Shown here in pieces: positions 25,288 through 33,432 of a stretch of 60,255 bases of DNA. The position numbers were made by a program, and so were the translations under genes. Source of the stretch: an uncultured bacterium (GTDB taxonomy: Bacteria > Verrucomicrobiota > Kiritimatiellia > RFP12 > UBA1067); contig CACWVU010000011.1 in assembly GCA_902764415.1 (NCBI GenBank), positions 1 to 60,255 of the forward strand, written 5' to 3'. The notes under the pieces are model-generated. The model worked only from the letters and a program-made list of their open reading frames with translations, was not told where the DNA came from and made no database searches. Numbering within the stretch: position 1 is the first letter of the stretch; each line of letters starts with the position of its first letter.

Positions 25288-26670
25288 ATGAATATCAAGA
25301 GACGCGAATTCATCCGGGCCGGCGGGATGCTGGCGATCGTCGGCGCGGGTAGCCGCGCAGTCGCGGCCGAGGGCGCCGCGGAAGAGAAGGGGACAGTCCC
25401 CGCCGCCGATGGCGCCGCGCCGGCGAAGCTCATCATCTCGCCGCCGGTGCTGCAGAACGCCGCCGAGACTTCGATGGGGGTCGGCTTCGCCGTCTCCGCG
25501 ATGGCGAACGGATACGTGAAGATCTCGTCGTCGCCGGACATGAAGGACGCGCGGCTCGTCAAGTGCGGCGGCTACCGGGTGACGGGGATGGACGACAAGT
25601 TCATCCTGGTGCGGCTTACCGGACTCGAGCCCGCGAAGACATACTACTACACCATCGGCGCCGACCGCATCGACTACCAGCACGGCTACTCGATGAAGAT
25701 CGTCGGCAGCGAGGAGAACCCGCGCGTCTACTCTTTCCGCACGCTGGGCGCCGCGGCGCCTTCGAGCTTCTGCGTCGTCAACGACACCCACTGCCGGCCG
25801 GAGGCGTTCGGTCCGGCGGTGGACAAGATTGCGGAGCTCGCGCCGAGCTGCGTGGTCTGGGACGGCGACGCCTGCAACTCGCACGAGACCTTCGAGTCGC
25901 TGCTGCCGGTGTTCTACACGCCGGAGATCAGCCGGGTCGACTACGCCGCGTGCCAGCCGTACCTGTTCGTCCCCGGCAACCACGACTACCGCGGGCTAGC
26001 CGCGCGGCACCTCGAGAGGGCGATGATGTTCCGCGAGATGGAAGAGCGTCCGCCGCGGTTCTGGGACCTCGGGCGCAACTTCGCGGTGCGCTGCGGCGAC
26101 ATCGCGCTCATCGGGCTCGACACCGGCGAGGACAAGCTCGACTCGCGTCCGTCGCAGGCGGGGCTCTTCAACTTCGCTCCCTACCGGGTGGCGCAGCGCG
26201 ACTGGCTCGCCGAGGTGCTGGAGCGGCCGGACGTCAAGTCCGCGCCGTTCGTGGTGGCGTTCTGCCACATTCCGCTCCATGACGACAACCCGCACTCCAA
26301 TCCCGGCGACATCGAGGGGAACGGCGACGGCAAGTACTGGCACGACTTCGCGCTCTGGCAGCGCACCTGCCGCAACCTCTGGGGTCCGCTCTTCGCGAAG
26401 CACGGGGTGCAGGCAGTCATCTGCGCCCACCAGCACCGCTACCGCTACGACGCGCCGACGGAGGACCGTCCCTGGGCGCATTTCGTGGGCGGAGGGCCGA
26501 TCTTTGGACCTCAGAAGAAGTCCGACGGCACAGTGACAGAGGACCCTAGCCGCTTTCCGACGGTGATCGAGGGCAAGGTGGAGGACGGCAAGCTGCGGAT
26601 AACCGCGCACGACCTCTACCACCGCACCGTCGCCGGCTCCTACCTCTTCCCGCCTCGCACCCACCCATAA
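25288..26670 (+). CDS. Tat-exported purple-acid-phosphatase-like metallophosphoesterase
   Basis: 460 residues. The N-terminus RREFIRAGG is a Tat motif followed by a hydrophobic stretch and an AVAAE cleavage region. Residues about 45-150 form a fibronectin-like domain as in purple acid phosphatases. The calcineurin-like core has metal ligands in NDTHC, WDGDACNSHETF, VPGNHDYRG, FCHIPLHDDN and ICAHQHRYRY. It is probably a periplasmic phosphatase; substrate unknown. The segment EEKGTVPAADG is encoded by a GGGGACAGTCCCC palindrome, seen again in an intergenic region at 59588. It is monocistronic and faces the tetR operon. Confidence 0.85.
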   Translation: MNIKRREFIRAGGMLAIVGAGSRAVAAEGAAEEKGTVPAADGAAPAKLIISPPVLQNAAETSMGVGFAVSAMANGYVKISSSPDMKDARLVKCGGYRVTGMDDKFILVRLTGLEPAKTYYYTIGADRIDYQHGYSMKIVGSEENPRVYSFRTLGAAAPSSFCVVNDTHCRPEAFGPAVDKIAELAPSCVVWDGDACNSHETFESLLPVFYTPEISRVDYAACQPYLFVPGNHDYRGLAARHLERAMMFREMEERPPRFWDLGRNFAVRCGDIALIGLDTGEDKLDSRPSQAGLFNFAPYRVAQRDWLAEVLERPDVKSAPFVVAFCHIPLHDDNPHSNPGDIEGNGDGKYWHDFALWQRTCRNLWGPLFAKHGVQAVICAHQHRYRYDAPTEDRPWAHFVGGGPIFGPQKKSDGTVTEDPSRFPTVIEGKVEDGKLRITAHDLYHRTVAGSYLFPPRTHP

Positions 26671-26686
26671 CCCCCCGCGGCAGTTT

Positions 26687-26714
26687 GAACGAGCCACGAG
26701 CCACGAACCACGAG
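26687..26714 (+). repeat. CCACGAR heptamer array upstream of tetR
   Basis: About four 7-bp units (GAACGAG, CCACGAG, CCACGAA, CCACGAG) lie between the phosphoesterase stop and the tetR promoter, preceded by CGCGGCAGTTT (26676-26686), an 11-mer found in two other intergenic regions here. Confidence 0.75.
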
Positions 26715-26728
26715 CTTGAAGTACCCCC

Positions 26729-26769
26729 TTGACATACATACCGGAAAGTATGTATAATACGCGCCAAAT
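26729..26769 (+). promoter_or_regulatory. tetR promoter with AcrR-like operator
   Basis: This is the only clear -35/-10 pair of consensus quality among the operon promoters: TTGACA (26729-26734), 18-nt spacer, TATAAT (26753-26758). A perfect inverted repeat ATACATAC-N6-GTATGTAT (26734-26755) fills the spacer and overlaps both boxes. The arm sequence closely resembles the E. coli AcrR operator as I recall it. Binding of the TetR protein would block RNA polymerase, so autorepression and efflux induction are expected. The ATG at 26770 lies only 11 nt after the -10 box. Confidence 0.85.
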
Positions 26770-27429
26770 ATGTCGAAGAAGACCAAAGAGGAGGCGGAGA
26801 AGACCCGGCGGCGCATTCTTGCGAGCGCCCTGGCGCTGTTTTCCAGCCGCGGCTACGACCGCACCACCTTCAACGACATCGCCGCGCGGCTGAAGCTGAC
26901 GAAGGGCGCGATCTACTGGCACTTCGAGTCGAAGGAGGCCGTGCTGATCGAGCTGGTAAGGCTGGCACTCGAGAAGTTCCGCCGGCAGATCGAGAGCGTG
27001 ATGCCGGAAGGGGAGCTGTCCTTCCCGCTGGTGGCGGATATGATGGTGAAGAACGCGGCGATCGTCGTGGGCGACCCGAAGGCGGCGGCGTTCTTCCGGC
27101 TGATGAAGTGCCAGATCCGCTGGGAGAAGAAGTCCATGTCCGAGGTGCGGGCGGACCTCCTGAACAACGCGGCGTTCGGTCCCAAGGAGGCGTTCCGCGA
27201 GGCAATCGCCAACGACGTGCGCCGCGGCAGGGTGCGCGAGGGGGTGGACGCCGAGCAGATCTCGACCGTGGCGGTGGCGCTGTGGGACGGTCTCGTGCAG
27301 ATGCGGCTCGAGCATTTCCTCGGCTGCGACCTCGAGGATGCGCTGAGGAATTCCTACGAGGCGATCTGGCTCGACATTTCAGGCAAGAGAATCGCAATTG
27401 AAAACAAGCAGGAGGAAAAATCCAAATGA
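26770..27429 (+). CDS. TetR/AcrR-family transcriptional repressor of the efflux operon
   Basis: 219 residues. The N-terminal TetR helix-turn-helix covers about 10-58 (RRRILASALALFSSRGYDRT, then DIAARLKLTKGAIYWHFESKE). The C-terminal ligand-binding half is all-helical and of AcrR type. The ATG lies near the predicted transcript start. The stop overlaps the adaptor gene's ATG by 4 nt, so regulator and pump are cotranscribed. The promoter palindrome is its likely binding site. Confidence 0.93.
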   Translation: MSKKTKEEAEKTRRRILASALALFSSRGYDRTTFNDIAARLKLTKGAIYWHFESKEAVLIELVRLALEKFRRQIESVMPEGELSFPLVADMMVKNAAIVVGDPKAAAFFRLMKCQIRWEKKSMSEVRADLLNNAAFGPKEAFREAIANDVRRGRVREGVDAEQISTVAVALWDGLVQMRLEHFLGCDLEDALRNSYEAIWLDISGKRIAIENKQEEKSK

Positions 27430-28643
27430 ACGAGAACAATGGTTCGGCGATCGGTTCGACGATCGGGGCGCTGGTGCTCGCGGCGGTTTGCGCGGCGGGC
27501 GGCTGGATCGGCTGCGGCATGTGGATGCGCGCGGCGAAGGCGAAGGCGGGCAACCCCGCGATGAAGGCGATGGCGGCCGGAGGCGCGGTCACCGTGGCGG
27601 TGACCAACGCGGAGATGCGCGCCTACAACCTCCCCGAGCGGTTCGTCGCGCACGCCGAGGCGGTGCAGGAGGTCGACCTGTTGCCGCAGATCGACGGCTA
27701 CGTGAAGGAGATCAAGTTCAAGGAAGGCGACGTCGTCAAGGCCGGGCAGACGCTGTATGTCATCGACGACGAGCGCTACCTGGCGGTGGCGAACCAGCGC
27801 AAGGCCGACCTTGCCGCGGCGGAGGCGGAGGCGCGGCGCGCGGTGCGCTACTACGAGCGCATGCAGAAGGCGGACGAGCGCGGCATCACCCAGCTCGAGC
27901 GCGACAACGCCGAGGCCGCCGCTGAGAAGGCGAAGGCCTCGGTGCTGCAGGCGAAGGCGAACCTGGTGGTGGCCGAGTACGACCTCAATAAGACCACCGT
28001 CGTCGCGCCCATCTCGGGCCAGATCGGCAAGTCGTCCGCGCACGTGGGCGACTACGTGGCGCCGTCGAAGGGCGCGCTCGCGAAGATCGTGCAGATCGAC
28101 CCGATCCGCGTCTCGTTCCCGCTCACCGACCGCGCCTACATCGCCTGGCGCCAGGAGCAGCGCTCCGGCTCGGCCAAGCAGTTCCGCATGCGGCTCATCC
28201 TGCCGGACGGCAGCGACTACGACCGCGAGGGCGCGTGGGACTTCGACGACAACCAGATGTCGCGCGAGACGGCGTCGATCATGATGCGGCTCAAGTTCCC
28301 GAACCCGGAGCGGCTGCTCATCCCGAACAGCTACGTGACGCTCCTCACCGACTTCCAGGACCCGCCGAAGTTCCCGTCGGTGCCGCAGCAGGCGCTCATC
28401 GACCTGCCCGGCGGCAACCAGGGCGTGTGGGTGCTGAAGGACGACATGACGGTGGAGCAGCGTCCGGTGGAGACGAAGGAGGCGTTCGCGGGCTGGACGC
28501 CGGTCGTGAACGGCCTCGAGGCCGGCGAACGCGTCGTCATCTCCGGCGTCGCCAAGCTCGGCCCGGGAGTGAAGGTGTCGGTCGTCCAGCCCACGTCAAA
28601 CGACGACATCAACGCCAACCACAAGTCGCCGATCGAGGAGTGA
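27426..28643 (+). CDS. RND efflux adaptor (membrane fusion protein, AcrA type)
   Basis: 405-residue periplasmic adaptor linking the inner-membrane pump to the outer-membrane channel. An N-terminal membrane segment (about 10-32) is followed by the barrel-sandwich half YVKEIKFKEGDVVKAGQTLYVID, a helical hairpin (about 125-185, Ala/Glu/Lys-rich), the second half-motif TTVVAPISGQIGKS, a beta-barrel domain and a membrane-proximal domain. A Cys lies at about residue 30, but the region does not form a normal lipobox, so anchoring is probably by the helix. Confidence 0.93.
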   Translation: MNENNGSAIGSTIGALVLAAVCAAGGWIGCGMWMRAAKAKAGNPAMKAMAAGGAVTVAVTNAEMRAYNLPERFVAHAEAVQEVDLLPQIDGYVKEIKFKEGDVVKAGQTLYVIDDERYLAVANQRKADLAAAEAEARRAVRYYERMQKADERGITQLERDNAEAAAEKAKASVLQAKANLVVAEYDLNKTTVVAPISGQIGKSSAHVGDYVAPSKGALAKIVQIDPIRVSFPLTDRAYIAWRQEQRSGSAKQFRMRLILPDGSDYDREGAWDFDDNQMSRETASIMMRLKFPNPERLLIPNSYVTLLTDFQDPPKFPSVPQQALIDLPGGNQGVWVLKDDMTVEQRPVETKEAFAGWTPVVNGLEAGERVVISGVAKLGPGVKVSVVQPTSNDDINANHKSPIEE

Positions 28644-28653
28644 GGAGGAGGAT

Positions 28654-30144
28654 ATGACAATGACGAGCAGACGTGATTTCGCGCGCGGGGCCGTAGGGCT
28701 CTTCGGCTGGGGGATGTTCGCCGGCGGCCTTGGCGGCTGCCGCGTGCTTTCTGACTGGGGCGGTCCGCGGCTTACCGTCGGCATTCTGAGCGACATCCAC
28801 ATCCGGCTCGCCCGCAAGGACGGCCGGGACGAGTTCGAGGGCTCGGACCGGTTCCGCATGGCGCTTGAATGGTTCCGCGACCAGGGTGTCGACTGCGTCA
28901 CGGTCAGCGGCGACATGGCGGACCGCGGCTTTGTGGAGGAGCTTGAGGAGGTGGGACGGGTCTGGCGTTCGGTGTTCCCGGGCGACAGGGCGCCGGACGG
29001 AAGGCGCGTCGAGCGTCTTTTCGTCTACGGCAATCACGACTGGGAGGGGTTCAGGTACGGCAACGGAGGGGAAAAGGTCCTGGGCAAGGACTATGCCTCG
29101 CACACGATCCGCACCGATCTCGCGGCCGCGTGGAAGAAGGCGTTCGGCGAGGAGTATTCGCCGGTCTGGCGCAAGGAGGTCAGGGGCTATACGTTCGTCG
29201 GGGCGCACTGGATTGCAGACAAGTGCAGGGAGTTTGATGAAACCGGCGTGCCGCAGGCGCCGGAATGGTTCAGGGAGAACGGACGGACGATCGACCCCTC
29301 GAAGCCGTTCTTCTACCTCCAGCACCCGCCGCCAAAGGATACCTGCCACGGCCCGTGGCTCTGGGGCCACGACGACGGCCGAATCACCGAGACGCTCTCG
29401 CGCTTTCCCAATGCAATCGCCATAACCGGTCATTCCCACGCGTCGCTCACGCGCGAGCAGGCGATCTGGCAGGGGGCGTTCACCGCCATCGACGCGAGCT
29501 CGCTCAGCTACACCGGGCTTGAATACGGCGATCTCAGACCGCATTGGCGCGAGAACGACAACAACAACGGCGCCGAGGCAGCGGAGAATGCGAGGAAGAT
29601 CATGCGCAGGATGCCAACCTGGGACGGGCATCAGGGAATGGTCGCGCGGGTGTACGGCGACCGCATCGTCTTCGAGCGCCGCGACTTCGAAAGCGGTGAC
29701 CGGCTTGGCGACGACTGGATCATGCCGCTTCCGGTTGCCGAACCGCCGCCGTTCGCGTTCGAGCCGCGCGCGGCGGCAAGCGTCGCCCCGCAGTTCCCCG
29801 CCGGCGCCGCGCTCGCAGTCCGCATGACCACGGGCACGAACCGCGGCGGCGGGAGCGTGAAGTCCGAGAAGCGCCGCGTCCTCGAAGTGACGATTCCCGC
29901 GGCGAACCGCGCGGGCGCCGGAAGGGTGTTCGACTACGCCCTCGAGATCTCGGGGACTGACGGCGGAACGGACCGGAAGTTCGTGCTCGCCGCCGGCTTC
30001 CACCGGTCCGCCGGCAGCAAGGAGGCCGCCGAGCCGACGGTCTTCCAGATCGACGCCGATCTGCTCAGCTCGAAGGGCGACTACAAGATCAAGGTCGTGC
30101 CGCGCAACTGCTTTGGCGTCGCCGGCGCCGCGATCGGCTGCTGA
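28654..30144 (+). CDS. Exported metallophosphoesterase embedded in the efflux operon
   Basis: 496 residues. The N-terminus TSRRDFARGAVGLFGWGM is Tat-like, and FAGGLGGCRVL could also act as a lipobox. The calcineurin-like core has GILSDIHIR, TVSGDMADRGF, VYGNHDWEGF, FFYLQHPPPKDTCHGP and ITGHSHASLT as metal-binding blocks, followed by a C-terminal beta-rich domain of about 130 residues. The start is preceded by GAGGAGGA. It sits between adaptor and pump genes of one operon, an unusual place; its substrate is unknown. It is a different subfamily from the phosphoesterase at 25288. Confidence 0.82.
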   Translation: MTMTSRRDFARGAVGLFGWGMFAGGLGGCRVLSDWGGPRLTVGILSDIHIRLARKDGRDEFEGSDRFRMALEWFRDQGVDCVTVSGDMADRGFVEELEEVGRVWRSVFPGDRAPDGRRVERLFVYGNHDWEGFRYGNGGEKVLGKDYASHTIRTDLAAAWKKAFGEEYSPVWRKEVRGYTFVGAHWIADKCREFDETGVPQAPEWFRENGRTIDPSKPFFYLQHPPPKDTCHGPWLWGHDDGRITETLSRFPNAIAITGHSHASLTREQAIWQGAFTAIDASSLSYTGLEYGDLRPHWRENDNNNGAEAAENARKIMRRMPTWDGHQGMVARVYGDRIVFERRDFESGDRLGDDWIMPLPVAEPPPFAFEPRAAASVAPQFPAGAALAVRMTTGTNRGGGSVKSEKRRVLEVTIPAANRAGAGRVFDYALEISGTDGGTDRKFVLAAGFHRSAGSKEAAEPTVFQIDADLLSSKGDYKIKVVPRNCFGVAGAAIGC

Positions 30145-30163
30145 CCTAACAAGGAGAGATATA

Positions 30164-33100
30164 ATGAAACTGTCGTTAAGACCCGCGATTGAGGCGCTCA
30201 AGCCGTTCTCACGCATCTTCGTGGAGCGTCCGCGATTCGCGATGGTGATCGCGATCGTCCTTTCCATGGCCGGAGGCATGGCCATCTTCCAGCTGCCGGT
30301 CTCGCAGTTCCCGCGCATCACCCCGCCGTCGATCCAGGTGAACTACACCTATCCCGGCGCAAACGCGAAGGAGGTGCTGAACACCGTCGCCATGCCGATC
30401 GAGGACGAGGTGAACGGCGTCGACGACATGATCTACATGACCGGATCGTGCGGCGACGACGGCTCCTACTCGCTCACCGTCACCTTCGAGGTCGAGTCCG
30501 ACCGCGACATGGACATGGTGAAGGTGCAGAACCGCGTCGCCCAGGCCGAGGCGAAGCTGCCGAGCGAGGTGAAGCAGCTCGGCGGGCGCATCCGTGCGCA
30601 GTCCGAGGACCACCTCGGCTTCATCGCGGTCAGGTCCCCGAAGGGCACCATGTCTCGACTGCAGATTTCCGACTACATCTACGCGAACATCCAGCCGGTC
30701 CTGCTGCGAGTCCCCGGCGTGGGCGACGCGACGGTGTACGGCCCGAAGCTCTCGATGCGCGTCTGGCTCGACCCCGCGCGCATGGCGGCGCAGGGGATAA
30801 ACACCGAGGAGGTGATCGCCGCCGTCTCGAAGCAGAACGTGCAGGCATCGCTCGGCTCGGTCGGCGCCGCGCCTACCGGTCCTCACGCGGCGCTTACGCT
30901 CTCGCTGCTCGCGAAGGGGCGCCTGATGTCGCCGAAGGAGTTCGACGAGATCGTCGTCCGCCGCGACGCGAACGGCGGCGTGGTGAGACTCAAGGACATC
31001 GCCCGCACCGAGATCGGCGAGCAGAACTACATGTTCACCGGCCAGCTCAACGGCGGCAACGCCGTCTGCATCGCGCTCCAGCAGAAGCCGGGCGCGAACG
31101 CGATCGCCACGATGAGGCAGATCCGCAGCGCGATGGCAACGCTCAAGGAGTCGTTTCCTGACGATCTCGAGTGGGTCATCCCCTACGACGCCACGGAATA
31201 CGTGTCGAGCTGCGTCAGGGAGATCGTGCTCACGCTCGGCATCACGTTCTTGCTGGTGGTGATCGTCTGCTACCTCTTCCTCCAGGACTGGCGCGCCACG
31301 CTGATACCGTGCCTCACGATCCCCGTGTCGCTCTCGTCGACCTTCATCCTGATGGCGGTGCTCGGCTACTCGATCAACATCCTCACTCTGTTTGGTCTCG
31401 TGCTCGCGATCGGCGTGGTGGTGGACGACTGCATCGTGGTGGTGGAGCGCGTCCAGTTCCTGATCGAGACGCGCGGCCTCAACGCGAAGGAGGCGACGAT
31501 CCAGGCGATGAGCGACGTGACGAGCGCCGTCATCGCGACCACGCTTGTTCTCCTCGGCATCTTCGTGCCGGTCGGCTTCATGAGCGGCATCACCGGGCGC
31601 ATCTACCAGCAGTTCTCGGTCACGCTCTCCGCGGCGGTCTGCTTCTCGACGCTGTGCGCGCTCACGCTCGCGCCGGCGCTATGCTCGCTGCTCCTCCACG
31701 AGTCGCGTCCGTACAAGCACGGTCCGCTCGCCTGGTTCAACTGGGCGGTGAACTCCTTCAAGGGCATCTTCGTGAAGCTGGCGAAGTGGCTCGCCTCGCG
31801 CATCTTCCTCGCGTTCATGCTCCTCGCGCTCGCCGTCCTCTTGACGGTCCAGATGTTCACCACTTCCCAGACCTCCTTCCTGCCGGACGAGGACCAGTGC
31901 GTCGTGTTCGCCTCGATGGACATGCCCGAGGGCTCGACGCGCGACCGCACCCGCGACGTGTCGCTCCGCGCAGTGCAGCGGCTGCTGCAGATAGAGGAGG
32001 TCAAGAGCGTCCTCACCATCACCGGCTTCTCGATGATCGGCGGCCGCGGCGAGAACCAGGCGATGGTGGTCGTCGACCTCAAGGACTGGAGCGAGCGCAA
32101 GCGCGCCAACCAGTCCGCCGCCGCGATGGTCCAGCGCATCACCCAGGCGCTGGCCGAGATCCCCGAGCCGAGCTGGAAGGTGTTCATGCCGCCGGCGATC
32201 CCCGGCGTCGGCCTCGCCAACGGCATCACCGTCCACATCCAGGACAAGGGCACGGCCGACCCGATCCGCGTCGACGAGGTCAAGAACAAGCTGCTCCGCT
32301 CGCTCAACGACAAGCGCCGCTTCCCCGGCATCCTCGCCGCGTTCGCCGGCTACAACGCGGTGACGCCGCACCTGAGGTTCAACCTCGACCGCGTCAAGGC
32401 CGAGATGTACAAGGTGCCGGTGGCCACGGTCTACTCGACCCTGCAGAACTACCTCGGCTCCAGGTACGTGAACGACGTGAACCTCGGCACCCAGGTCAAC
32501 CGCGTGACCGTCCAGGCCGACTGGGACGGACGCGCGACGCCCGAGGCGGTGTCGCGGCTCTACGTGCGCGGCGAGAACGGCGCGATGGTGCAGATCGGCT
32601 CGCTCGGCGACATCACCCGCGAGCTCGGCCCGCGCACGGTCTACACCCGCGACAAGTACGTGATGTGCGGCATCAACGTGATGCCCATGCCCGGCGTCGC
32701 CACCGGCGAGCTGATGAACGAAATCCGCAGGCTCTTCAAGGAGGAGCTTCCCGCCGACTTCGGCTACGACTGGGCGGCGCTTTCCTTCCAGGAGGCGAGG
32801 AACGAGGGCGGCGCCGCGCCGCTCATCCTTCTCGCGGTGCTGTTCGGATACCTCTTCCTCGTCGCGCAGTACGAGAGCTGGACGATTCCGCTTCCGGTGA
32901 TGCTCTCCATCTTCGTCGCCGTCCTGGGCGCGCTCTGCGGGCTCAGGTGGTTCGGCGCCTTCATGACCGGGTCGCCGTATCCGCTCTCCATCTACGCGCA
33001 GCTCGGCATCGTCCTGCTCGTGGGCCTCGCCTCGAAGAACGCGATCCTGATCGTGGAGTTCGCGAAGGACAAGCGCGAGAACGAGGGCTTCTCGATCGTC

Positions 33101-33409
33101 GACGCCGCGGGCGCCGCGGCGGGCGAGCGCCTGAGGGCGCTCCTCATGACCGCGCTCACGACGCTCCTCGGCACCCTGCCGATGATGCTCGCCACCGGCG
33201 CGGGCGCGGCGAGCCGCAACCACCTCGGCACCACCGAGTTCTTCGGTATGCTTTTCTCCGTCGTTTTTGGTATACTACTCGTACCCGGCCTCTATGCGCT
33301 CTTCCAGACCTGGCGCGAGAGGATCAAGCGGATGTTCGCGTTCATCTCGGCGCAGGCGCGCAGGCGGCGCAGGCTGAGGGACGGCGCGACCGGGGAAACG
33401 GCGATGTAA
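30164..33409 (+). CDS. RND-family multidrug efflux pump (AcrB type)
   Basis: Proton-driven trimeric exporter of the inner membrane, 1081 residues. The first membrane segment follows ERPRFAMVIAIVLSMAGG and is succeeded by VSQFPRITPPSIQVNYTYPGA. Segment TM4 carries the proton-relay acids in GVVVDDCIVVVERVQ, and the second half repeats the layout with a Lys in LLVGLASKNAILIVEFA (TM10). Both large periplasmic loops are present. AAGGAGAG (30151-30158) precedes the ATG at 30164. The hydrophobe/amphiphile (HAE1) class is likely. The last 50 codons contain a promoter-like element. Confidence 0.95.
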   Translation: MKLSLRPAIEALKPFSRIFVERPRFAMVIAIVLSMAGGMAIFQLPVSQFPRITPPSIQVNYTYPGANAKEVLNTVAMPIEDEVNGVDDMIYMTGSCGDDGSYSLTVTFEVESDRDMDMVKVQNRVAQAEAKLPSEVKQLGGRIRAQSEDHLGFIAVRSPKGTMSRLQISDYIYANIQPVLLRVPGVGDATVYGPKLSMRVWLDPARMAAQGINTEEVIAAVSKQNVQASLGSVGAAPTGPHAALTLSLLAKGRLMSPKEFDEIVVRRDANGGVVRLKDIARTEIGEQNYMFTGQLNGGNAVCIALQQKPGANAIATMRQIRSAMATLKESFPDDLEWVIPYDATEYVSSCVREIVLTLGITFLLVVIVCYLFLQDWRATLIPCLTIPVSLSSTFILMAVLGYSINILTLFGLVLAIGVVVDDCIVVVERVQFLIETRGLNAKEATIQAMSDVTSAVIATTLVLLGIFVPVGFMSGITGRIYQQFSVTLSAAVCFSTLCALTLAPALCSLLLHESRPYKHGPLAWFNWAVNSFKGIFVKLAKWLASRIFLAFMLLALAVLLTVQMFTTSQTSFLPDEDQCVVFASMDMPEGSTRDRTRDVSLRAVQRLLQIEEVKSVLTITGFSMIGGRGENQAMVVVDLKDWSERKRANQSAAAMVQRITQALAEIPEPSWKVFMPPAIPGVGLANGITVHIQDKGTADPIRVDEVKNKLLRSLNDKRRFPGILAAFAGYNAVTPHLRFNLDRVKAEMYKVPVATVYSTLQNYLGSRYVNDVNLGTQVNRVTVQADWDGRATPEAVSRLYVRGENGAMVQIGSLGDITRELGPRTVYTRDKYVMCGINVMPMPGVATGELMNEIRRLFKEELPADFGYDWAALSFQEARNEGGAAPLILLAVLFGYLFLVAQYESWTIPLPVMLSIFVAVLGALCGLRWFGAFMTGSPYPLSIYAQLGIVLLVGLASKNAILIVEFAKDKRENEGFSIVDAAGAAAGERLRALLMTALTTLLGTLPMMLATGAGAASRNHLGTTEFFGMLFSVVFGILLVPGLYALFQTWRERIKRMFAFISAQARRRRRLRDGATGETAM
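33264..33276 (+). promoter_or_regulatory. Promoter-like element inside the RND gene
   Basis: TTTTTGGTATACT is identical in form to the SPFH and asd promoters but lies in the coding sequence for VVFGILLVPG. The codons GTT TTT GGT ATA CTA CTC GTA are A/T-ending in a gene of strong C/G-ending bias. It could drive the outer-membrane factor gene, whose ATG is about 157 nt downstream. Confidence 0.5.
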
Positions 33410-33432
33410 AGCGAAAAATGAAAGGACACTTG

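Noticed and set aside
25389..25401. GGGGACAGTCCCC in the phosphoesterase gene as an operator
   Set aside because: It lies within the coding linker and recurs in an unrelated intergenic site, so a repeat origin is simpler.
30160..30165. TATAAT before the RND pump gene as a promoter
   Set aside because: It overlaps the start codon itself and lacks the TGG extension; the gene has a strong Shine-Dalgarno and lies inside an operon.
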